Positions 55,042-62,180 of a stretch of DNA of 64,000 nucleotides are shown here, in pieces. Numbering within the stretch: position 1 is the first letter of the stretch; each line of letters begins with the position of its first letter. The notes below the pieces were generated by a model, which saw only the letters and a list, made by a program, of their open reading frames with translations, ran no database searches and was not told where the DNA came from. The position numbers and the translations under genes were made by a program. The stretch is from Chryseobacterium sp. MYb264 (lineage in GTDB: Bacteria; Bacteroidota; Bacteroidia; Flavobacteriales; Weeksellaceae), in assembly GCF_035974275.1 (NCBI RefSeq), contig NZ_CP142422.1, positions 1,860,001-1,924,000 on the forward strand, written 5' to 3'.

Positions 55042-55512
55042 ATGGCTACAGAAAATTATACGCTTGACGAAAAAGATCTTTCAATCCTGAGGCTTTTACA
55101 GAAAGATGCCAAACTGAGTGTACGGGATATTTCAGCAAGAATCAATCTTAGTCCGACACCTACACACGAACGTATTAAACGAATGGAAAAAGCCGGAATT
55201 ATTAAAGAATATACGACTGTTCTCGACCGTAAAAAGGTAAATAAAGGCATGATGGTAATCTGTATGATTGCATTAAATGTTCACAATAAAAAAATGGCGG
55301 GACAGTTCATTGAAGAAGTCAGCAAACTGAAGGAAGTGGTTGAATTTTATAATATCAGTGGGGATTTTGATTTTATGCTAAAAATTCTGGCTCCGAATAT
55401 GGATGAATTTCATGAGTTTTTCGTGAATAAACTTTCTGAAATTGAAGGAATCGGACAAACGAAGAGTATTTTTGTGATGAACAGCATTAAGGAAAGCGTG
55501 CAAATTTTGTAG
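55042..55512 (+). CDS. Lrp/AsnC family transcriptional regulator
   Basis: 156 residues. HTH at residues ~8-55 (LDEKDLSILRLLQKDAKLSV, SARINLSPTPTHERIKRMEK), then the RAM effector domain (VVEFYNISGDFDFMLKILAP and on). It is divergent from the DHA2 exporter gene with 134 bp between the starts, a common layout for local control of amino-acid or drug export. The ligand is unknown. Confidence 0.87.
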   Translation: MATENYTLDEKDLSILRLLQKDAKLSVRDISARINLSPTPTHERIKRMEKAGIIKEYTTVLDRKKVNKGMMVICMIALNVHNKKMAGQFIEEVSKLKEVVEFYNISGDFDFMLKILAPNMDEFHEFFVNKLSEIEGIGQTKSIFVMNSIKESVQIL

Positions 55513-55809
55513 AATGTTTTTCATTAAACTTTTTTACCACAAAAGAAACAAAAGATTTTAGCACTTTAGTTATTTTAAGTTTAATACCTAAATAAAAAAA
55601 GATCACATAAGTTAAAAAAATCTTTGATTTTTTCTTTTTGCAGACTTTTGAAATACTTTAAATAAATCCAATAAGATCTTTTGCTTATTTTGCGGCTAAA
55701 TTTAAAATTAGTTTAAACAAACTTATTATTAAATTACGCATTTAAGGGATTTTTAAGCATATTTGTTTTAATTTCAATTCGAAATTTTGTAAATTGAAGC
55801 ATCATTAAA
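55513..55809. other. AT-rich spacer before the IS
   Basis: 297 bp with dispersed phrases (TTTTTACCACAAAAGAAACA, AAAAGATCACATAAGTTAAA) of the kind found in other spacers. No gene, terminator or structured element was seen. Confidence 0.5.
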
Positions 55810-57280
55810 TAGTCGCTCCTTAAAAAGCTGTTTTTTGACTTTGAAAATTATATTTGCCTAAAAAGATTCGGAGAACAAGTTCGAGCCAAAGAAGAATTTG
55901 TTGTTTGATTTGATTCAATCTCATCTTCAAATTGTATCCAATCCCTGCTAATAATGCATTATTAATATCTCCAGCCACTCCTTTCAGGAAGTTTAATCCT
56001 AAGGAGTGGTTTCTTTTTAAATGAGAGATACAAGGTTCTATGGCTGCTCTTGCCCGGAATCTTAATCTGGCTACTTGTTGCCCATATTTTGTTTTTTCTT
56101 TTTTTGCGGGAAGCAAAATTGCTGTTCCTTCCACTTCTTTGATTCCTTTAAATCCTCTGTCTGTAGTGGCTTTCGTAGGTCTTGTTCCGCCAACGGATTT
56201 TCTTACCCTCTCACTCTGTGCCAATGATTCTTCAAGAGTTTTACTATCGTGAGGATTGCCAGAAAATCTCTTTACCGAGCTGATGATCCCTGTTTTCCGA
56301 CCTCTTACTACTGCTACTTTTGTCCCAAACTCGTATGCTTTTCCCGATTTTCCTTTCGCAATACACGCAACTTGTGGCTCGTGAAGACTGTAAATTTTAT
56401 CTTTCGTGGTACGTTCTTGGGTGAGTGCTTTAAGGTAAATTTTAAAAACGTCTTCGTAGCCTTTCAAAACATCTTTAGGAAGTTTTCTTTCCAATTCCCG
56501 AAGAACTCTTTTACCAATCGTCCTGAGCTTTTTCCTCGCCATTTTTGCCTTCTTCTGTCTTCTGGGATGATGTCCAAAAAAAGCGTCCCGCAATAATTGT
56601 TTGCTCACTCTTCTGTAGCTTTGTCTTTGTACAACGCTCTCTTTTTCTGCTATTTTTCTACAATTGTCGATTACTTTTTTTGCTAATTTGGCATCGGTAG
56701 GAAAGGTAATGTTCTTCTCCTGAACCGTCGTATCTACCTGAACTTCATCTTCTGTTTTGGCTTTGGGATGGAGAGAAACGCTTTGTCCCAAAAGAAATTC
56801 CAAACCCTTATCTCCAATTCTTTTTCTGAAGTGTACAAAATTGCTCGGATCGAAAGGCTGCTCTGTCTGGAAAAAGGTTTCTCCGGTAAAATATTGCCAA
56901 TACGCATTCTCAATCCATCTCTCTATTACACTTTCATCACTTTCTTTAAACATTTCCTTGAGCAAAAGCATTCCTGCTATTTTACGGATAGCAATAGAAG
57001 GTCTTCCGTTTTCTGAAAATAATTTCTCAAACTCTGACTCCATTTTATCCCAGGAAATCTCCCCAGCTAATTTTACCACCGGATGCTCCATATTAATAAG
57101 CTCCGTAAGCCTGGTCTTGAATAAATTCTGCTGTAAATCCTCTCTTATTTTGCCTAACATTTTGCCACTTTTTATATCCTAAAAATACAATTTATTGCAA
57201 TTTTTTACAACGATTTTTTACGAAATATAAGTGCATAAAACTGATAATCAAAATATTACTTGGTTTTTAAGGAATGACTA
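55810..57280 (-). mobile_element. IS5-like insertion sequence with imperfect IRs
   Basis: 1471-bp element. The ends TAGTCGCTCCTTAAAAAGC (55810-55828) and, in reverse complement, TAGTCATTCCTTAAAAACC (57262-57280) match at 16 of 19 positions. One intact transposase gene reads on the minus strand. No clear target duplication can be assigned in the A/T-rich flanks. The right end lies 12 bp before the start codon of the methyltransferase gene. Confidence 0.82.
55820..57160 (-). CDS. IS5 family transposase
   Basis: 446-residue DDE transposase. The N-terminal DUF772-type region is GRPSIAIRKIAGMLLLKEMF, followed by WIENAYWQYFTGETFFQTEQ and NFVHFRKRIG. The first catalytic Asp is in VQVDTTVQEKNI, the second in KATTDRGFKGIKE and the Glu in RARAAIEPCISHLKRNHSLG. 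The long basic insert (residues ~180-240) is usual for this group. The frame is open throughout. The stop codon lies within the left inverted repeat region. Confidence 0.92.
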   Translation of the reverse strand: MLGKIREDLQQNLFKTRLTELINMEHPVVKLAGEISWDKMESEFEKLFSENGRPSIAIRKIAGMLLLKEMFKESDESVIERWIENAYWQYFTGETFFQTEQPFDPSNFVHFRKRIGDKGLEFLLGQSVSLHPKAKTEDEVQVDTTVQEKNITFPTDAKLAKKVIDNCRKIAEKESVVQRQSYRRVSKQLLRDAFFGHHPRRQKKAKMARKKLRTIGKRVLRELERKLPKDVLKGYEDVFKIYLKALTQERTTKDKIYSLHEPQVACIAKGKSGKAYEFGTKVAVVRGRKTGIISSVKRFSGNPHDSKTLEESLAQSERVRKSVGGTRPTKATTDRGFKGIKEVEGTAILLPAKKEKTKYGQQVARLRFRARAAIEPCISHLKRNHSLGLNFLKGVAGDINNALLAGIGYNLKMRLNQIKQQILLWLELVLRIFLGKYNFQSQKTAF

Positions 57281-57292
57281 AATATACAAATT

Positions 57293-58060
57293 ATGCCTTG
57301 GAATCCTGATGTTTACAATCAATTTAAAAATATTCGTTTTAAACCTTTTTTTGACCTTTCAGATCTGATTCAGAATAAAGGCAATATGAAAGCCATTGAT
57401 TTGGGTTGCGGAACAGGCGAACAAACCGCCATTCTTGCAGAACGATTTGAGCAGGCTCATTTTATAGGAATTGATTCTTCTGCAGAAATGCTGGAAAAAT
57501 CAAAAACGCTGGAAGCCGAAAATCTACATTTCAGACAGGCAACAACGGAAGAAATTCTCGACAGTAACGAAAACTGGGATTTAATATTCAGTAACGCAGC
57601 ATTACAATGGTCGGACGATCATGAAACATTGTTTCCAAAGTTGATTTCCAAACTGAATAAAAGCGGACAATTAGCAATACAAATGCCTTATCAGCCTGGA
57701 AATATTCTGAATAAAATTTTACTTGAAATGGGCAATGAAGAGCCTTTCAAAACCCAACTGAACCATTGGAACCGCGCTTCGACTGTGCTTACTCTGGATG
57801 AATATGCGCAGATTTTATTTGATAATGACATTGAAGATATAAATATTTCACAAAAAGTCTATCCAGTTATCGCAGAAGATCATGAAACATTGTTTAATTT
57901 CATTTCCGGATCGGCTCTTATTCCTTATCTGGAAAGGCTGAGTGAAGAAAATCAGCAGACATTTATTGCTGAATTTAAGAAAAGAATTGCTATTAATTTC
58001 CCAAAACTTCCTGCAATCTATTCTTTTAAAAGAATTTTGATGTACGGAAGAAAAAAATAA
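57293..58060 (+). CDS. tam: Trans-aconitate 2-methyltransferase-like SAM methyltransferase
   Basis: 255 residues resembling E. coli Tam, which methylates trans-aconitate. MPWNPDVYNQF at the start matches the WNPxxYxxF opening of Tam. Motif I is AIDLGCGTGEQTAIL (residues ~35-49), the acidic SAM ribose-binding IGIDSSAEMLEKS follows, and LIFSNAALQWSDDHE with LAIQMPYQPGN are Tam-type segments. An IS ends 12 bp upstream of the ATG, so the native promoter and 5' leader have been replaced or displaced. Whether it is still expressed is open. Confidence 0.83.
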   Translation: MPWNPDVYNQFKNIRFKPFFDLSDLIQNKGNMKAIDLGCGTGEQTAILAERFEQAHFIGIDSSAEMLEKSKTLEAENLHFRQATTEEILDSNENWDLIFSNAALQWSDDHETLFPKLISKLNKSGQLAIQMPYQPGNILNKILLEMGNEEPFKTQLNHWNRASTVLTLDEYAQILFDNDIEDINISQKVYPVIAEDHETLFNFISGSALIPYLERLSEENQQTFIAEFKKRIAINFPKLPAIYSFKRILMYGRKK

Positions 58061-58063
58061 ATT

Positions 58064-58098
58064 AAAAAACGCGGCTTAAACATAATAAGCCGCTTTTT
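58064..58098. terminator. Bidirectional terminator between convergent genes
   Basis: AAAAACGCGGCTTA / TAAGCCGCTTTTT stem-loop with A and T runs on the two sides, in the 47-bp gap between the tam-like and SIP-like genes. Confidence 0.85.
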
Positions 58099-58107
58099 AA
58101 TTAAATT

Positions 58108-58863
58108 TTACAGTCCTTTTTTCCCTTCTATCCAGTATGCTTGGGATTTTATACATTTTGGTGAAACACCTTTCAATTTTAAAAATTTCCTTACGATATT
58201 CATGGTTTGTCCGTTTCCTGTAAGGTAAAATACCACCTCATCGTTTTGAACGGCTTGCTTTTCTTCCTGTAAAAATTCAGTTAAAGCTTCAATAATTTTC
58301 ATTGAATCATTTTTATCCGCGTGATACCCATATAAACCGAGGGTTTCCAATGATTCAGGATTTTCCAGTTCATGGAGACAGACAAAAACCGATTCGCTCT
58401 CTTCCGCTGCTTCTTTAATGGAAAGAGAAGTTCCCAACGATGTTTCATCCCCAATTGAAAAATGAATTTTAGCTTCATGATTGAAAAACTTTTTTCCTCT
58501 GGGAATCAAAATTTTCAATGTATTATTTTCTGATAACTGACTGATGAAAGAACTTCCCGCCGCCGTTTCGTTATGCACATGAAAAACAACTTCAAAGCAA
58601 CCGTCTTTTTCGTTAAAATTAAATGGCGAGTAATTACGGAAATCCCTTTCATTAATTCGGATCCCGATGGCATAAGCCGGCTCAAAATAAATACCTTCCA
58701 AATCTGTTTTAAACTGAATTTTCCTTAAATTTTCTGATATATTTTCAACCTTTGTAATGATGCATTCTCTGAACTTGGATGACAAAACATTTTCCACCGC
58801 ATCATTAATCCATTTTGGTAAACTAGCCATATTTTTTATTGCAAAGGAAGCCGTAAAACCCAT
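58108..58863 (-). CDS. Siderophore-interacting protein (SIP)-like FAD/NAD(P)H reductase
   Basis: 251 residues; an alternative ATG at 58830 (MASLPKWINDAVENVL) would give 240. The FAD-binding part has RDFRNYSPFNFNEKDGCFEV and VVFHVHNETAAGSSFISQLS, where the (R)xYS motif holds the flavin. The C-terminal NAD(P)-like half includes FYLTGNGQTMNIVRKFLKLK and the closing AYWIEGKKG typical of SIPs. These enzymes release iron from ferri-siderophores in the cytoplasm. No TonB receptor or siderophore gene is close, so the cargo is unknown. Confidence 0.78.
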   Translation of the reverse strand: MGFTASFAIKNMASLPKWINDAVENVLSSKFRECIITKVENISENLRKIQFKTDLEGIYFEPAYAIGIRINERDFRNYSPFNFNEKDGCFEVVFHVHNETAAGSSFISQLSENNTLKILIPRGKKFFNHEAKIHFSIGDETSLGTSLSIKEAAEESESVFVCLHELENPESLETLGLYGYHADKNDSMKIIEALTEFLQEEKQAVQNDEVVFYLTGNGQTMNIVRKFLKLKGVSPKCIKSQAYWIEGKKGL

Positions 58864-59155
58864 ATGCGAAAATAGATTTTTCAGGGTAAAAGTTGGACTA
58901 TTCGTGGTTTATGTCAAATCCTATAAAATTGTTATGATTGATTTTTACCGCAAAAGGAATTTAAAAGCTTTACGCTAAAGGCTGACAAAAGCAAACAAAA
59001 CAAATCGTTTTAAACATCCACAGAAAATCAAAGATTTTCAAGAAACTTAGGTGCTCTTTTATACAGAAAGAAAGTAAACTTAAACTTCTAAAGTGTCAAA
59101 AATTTTTGTGGCTTTTGTGGTTAAAAATTTCAAAGTTTCCCTTAGTAATGTTAAA

Positions 59156-60016
59156 TTACTTTTTATTCTTATCCCGAAATTCTGACGGTGACAGGTTTTC
59201 CAGTTTAGAAAATAAACGGCTGAAATACGTATGATCGCTGTAACCAATTTCGTATGCTATTTCCTTTATAGTAAGACTGGTAAAGACCAGCAATCTTTTA
59301 GCTTCCATTAAAATTTCCTGATGAATCCAGTGCTGTGTGGACTTCCCGGTTATTTCATGTACCGCTTCCGTTAAATAACCCCGGGAAATATTTAAAAATT
59401 CAGCGTAGGCTGATGGACTTTTCACTGATTTAAAATTTTTGCGCACCAGTATTCTGAAATCTCTGGTAAGTTCCCACATTCTGCCTTTAGAAGATACTTC
59501 TGCGGAATTTTCATGAGAATACCATTGCGCAAATGTTCCCATAAAAGAATTGAGTAACGACTGGGCGGTAAAAAAGCCTTCCTTAGATTCAAGCATCTCA
59601 TCCGTATACACATCACGAAGTAGCTCCGCGATGACGGCTACTTTTTTAACCTGATCCTTATGTAAAGACAATGGTTTTATTTCCATTAATGATTCTTCAA
59701 AAACCTGGCGAATAAGATCAGGAACCAGATCTGTCTTTACGGCAACAAACCATCCCGAAACTTCCTTCATAAAAAGCCCTTGATGCACCTGTCCCGGCAA
59801 AACACAGAACACCACAGCATCCTGTGCTTCAATGATATTAAAATCAACCATCATTTTCACATGGCCACTTTCCATGATCGTGAAAATATAATGACTGTCA
59901 CGATGAATTCCCTTATCAATTAAATGATCTTCGGTACTGTTAAGGGTTATTTTTTCCACCACAAACTGGTGTCGTGAAATATCACTTAGATCATAAGTCG
60001 GGATACTTTTTCTCAT
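59156..60016 (-). CDS. AraC family transcriptional regulator
   Basis: 286 residues. Cupin-like sensor domain in the first ~150 residues (GHVKMMVDFNIIEAQDAVVF then CVLPGQVHQGLF). The C-terminal HTH pair is SAYAEFLNISRGYLTEAVHE and LTIKEIAYEIGYSDHTYFSR, ending FSKLENLSPSEFRDKNKK. It is divergent from a broken amine-oxidase gene at 60394, which may have been its target. The effector is unknown. Confidence 0.83.
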   Translation of the reverse strand: MRKSIPTYDLSDISRHQFVVEKITLNSTEDHLIDKGIHRDSHYIFTIMESGHVKMMVDFNIIEAQDAVVFCVLPGQVHQGLFMKEVSGWFVAVKTDLVPDLIRQVFEESLMEIKPLSLHKDQVKKVAVIAELLRDVYTDEMLESKEGFFTAQSLLNSFMGTFAQWYSHENSAEVSSKGRMWELTRDFRILVRKNFKSVKSPSAYAEFLNISRGYLTEAVHEITGKSTQHWIHQEILMEAKRLLVFTSLTIKEIAYEIGYSDHTYFSRLFSKLENLSPSEFRDKNKK

Positions 60017-60393
60017 TAAACAAGTTGAAAATAATATAACGAAGATAGCAATACGTATTTATACCCAGCCCATGATTTACCGATTTATATGGCAAAATAG
60101 CCGGCCGCTTCTTCGTTACTTTGAAATACCATTGAATTTTAAATATTTTAAAACCTGAGTTCGATTAAAACAAATAATTTAAAATGTTGATTTTGAAATA
60201 GTTACTATACACCAATAGCATAACTTCAGCCCAATGATAAAATCACAAATCAAATAGGGGGCTTTAGTACAAATTGATTATAAATTTCGGCTAAAGCCTC
60301 CAGGAGTCTCATCTTTTTTAGACGGGCTGAAGCCCGTCCCTATTAATCTGATAGAATATTTTATGGATTGAGCTCAGGTTTAAACTAAAAATC
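60017..60393. repeat. Divergent spacer with a GGCTAAAGCC hairpin pair
   Basis: GGCTAAAGCC (60289-60298) then GACGGGCTGAAGCCCGTC (60321-60338) repeat the arrangement at 6831-6879. The rest is AT-rich and likely carries promoters for the AraC gene and the pseudogene. Confidence 0.6.
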
Positions 60394-60706
60394 ATGAATA
60401 AAAACACTTCCTTAAATGCCGGAATGAGTTCCGGTTAAAAAACAAAAGTTATCATTATCGGAGCCGGAACTTGCGGACTATATACCGCCTTATCGTTTGG
60501 TAAAGGATAAAAAATTCAGTGCCGGCGATATGCTGATCTTTGATATGAATACTACCCTTGGCGGACGGTTAGAATCTGTCATCATGCCCCGAATGGACTT
60601 CTGGGAAGAATTAAGAGGCATGCGTTATCTGACTTCACAGGAAATTGTTACCACTCTGACCGAAGATTACCCTTCCCTTGAAAATCCAAAAAACGAATTC
60701 CTGTGA
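60394..60706 (+). pseudogene. Remnant of a flavin-dependent amine oxidase
   Basis: The start MNKNTSLNAGMSSG is followed by an in-frame TAA (60436-60438), then by the FAD-binding fold VIIIGAGTCGLYTA. An extra T at 60490-60491 shifts the frame; removing it gives GLYTAYRLVKDKKFSAGDML and on through TLGGRLESVIMPRMDFWEEL and RGMRYLTSQE. It ends after ~100 codons where the family has ~500. A 19-bp inverted repeat (60625-60643 and 60698-60716) sits at the broken end. So there are at least three lesions: nonsense, frameshift and truncation. Confidence 0.82.
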
Positions 60707-60750
60707 AGTCAGATAAAAAGTACTATTCAGAATGGTAGATCAATAAAAAC

Positions 60751-60781
60751 GAAACCGATCTGACATTTCAAGATTGGTTTC
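60751..60781 (+). terminator. Hairpin between the pseudogene and the DUF1826 gene
   Basis: GAAACCGATCT / AGATTGGTTTC stem with one mismatch, followed by an ATTGTTTTATTG stretch. Possibly the old terminator of the amine-oxidase gene. Confidence 0.5.
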
Positions 60782-60850
60782 ATTGTTTTATTGTTTATTT
60801 CTTCGTTACTTTTGCATTGGGTTTACCCTATTCGGTGCGCCTTCAATTTT

Positions 60851-61549
60851 ATGGATCATCAATTTTCTGATAACAGCCAAATCGGTATCGTTTCCTCTTT
60901 TTCTGACCTTGTGATTTCTCATTTTAAAGGTGAAATGAATGCGCTTTGCTGGAATAGAAATCTTGAAGGAGATTTTAAAGAAATTGTTTCTCAACTTCAA
61001 CTGAAAGACAATATTACCGAAGTTTCTGCTGAAGATCTTTTAGCATTAACACTATCTGAAAAAGGCGATATCGCGAGACAAACTATTTTAAATGATCTGC
61101 AGTTATTGAGTGACTTTGGAGCTTCACCATCCCTTAATTTGCTTAAAAATTATGAAAGAGATGATGAATTTGATTTCATTTCCACCGATGTCTACTCATT
61201 TCATGTTGACCGCTCACCCATCGGAACCGATACTTTTTTATGTACTTATTACGGTGCAGCAAGTGACATTATTCCAAATCATCAGGTAACACAAAAAATT
61301 CTCATTCCTGAAATCCGCGAAAAGCTTAAAGAGCTGCATCAGGATTCTGAAGGAGATTTTGAGACTTTTCTGACAGAGTATTTTTTCGATCTTCATTATG
61401 AACCTCACCATGGTGCCAAACCTCTCAATTTAGGATTGGGGCATCTTTGGAGACTGGCTGTAGATCATCCTGAACAAAAAGTTTTGCCGTGCGTACACAG
61501 AGCGCCCGCAGAAAACGACGGAGAATACAGGCTGCTTCTTATTTGTTAA
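60851..61549 (+). CDS. DUF1826 family protein
   Basis: About 232 residues from the ATG at 60851 (MDHQFSDNSQIGIVSSF); the longer frame adds 20 residues that are hydrophobic but not a good signal. Family-like segments are YSFHVDRSPIGTDTFLCTYY with GAASDIIPN, and the closing VLPCVHRAPAENDGEYRLLL. Conserved His/Asp residues in FHVDRS suggest a metal site, but no function is known for the family. I place it in DUF1826 from memory of these motifs. Confidence 0.65.
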   Translation: MDHQFSDNSQIGIVSSFSDLVISHFKGEMNALCWNRNLEGDFKEIVSQLQLKDNITEVSAEDLLALTLSEKGDIARQTILNDLQLLSDFGASPSLNLLKNYERDDEFDFISTDVYSFHVDRSPIGTDTFLCTYYGAASDIIPNHQVTQKILIPEIREKLKELHQDSEGDFETFLTEYFFDLHYEPHHGAKPLNLGLGHLWRLAVDHPEQKVLPCVHRAPAENDGEYRLLLIC

Positions 61550-62180
61550 AAACGGAGACTAGACTGTTGATTATATTTTTGTCTCTCGCTGATTTTGCAG
61601 ATGACGCAGATTTTAAAATTTCAAAAATGAAAACTGTCAAAGATTTAAAAAACAGCATCCTTCGTGCATCCTTGCCAAAAAGCAGCTGCATATGCGTTCC
61701 GTAATTTTATCTTTGATAAAATCTCTGCGTCTTAAAAACATAAAGTATTAAAATAATCTTTGCGACTTTGCGATAAACCAACAAAAAAAAATTCGTGCAT
61801 TCGGGGCAAAAAGACAATCCACAATTTTATCTTTGATAAAATCTTTGCGTCTTAAAAACATAAAGTATTAAAATAATCTTTGCGACTTTGCGATAAACCA
61901 ACAAAAAAAAAGATTCGTGCATTCGTGACAAAAAGACACTCCACAATTTTATCTTTGATAAAATCCTTGCGACTTAAAAACATAAAGTATTAAAATAATC
62001 TTTGCGACTTTGCGATAAACCAACAAAAAAAAATTCGTGCATTCGGGGCAAAAAGACACTCCACAATTTTATCTTTGATAAAATCCTTGCGACTTAAAAA
62101 CATAAAGTATTAAAATAATCTTTGGGACTTTGCGATAAACCAACAAAAAAAATTCGTGCATTCGGGGCTACAAAAACAAA
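61550..62180. repeat. Tandem array of ~120-bp repeats, about 3.7 copies
   Basis: Units start with TAAAGTATTAAAATAATCTT (61741, 61861, 61983, 62103; the previous copy is partial). Each contains AATTTTATCTTTGATAAAAT and ATTCGTGCATTCGGGGC. They are the reverse-complement family of the array at 46692-47048. No ORF lies in it. Confidence 0.85.

Noticed and set aside
61489..61704. 71-codon plus-strand open frame over the end of the DUF1826 gene
   Set aside because: It overlaps the real gene in another frame and continues into spacer repeats.
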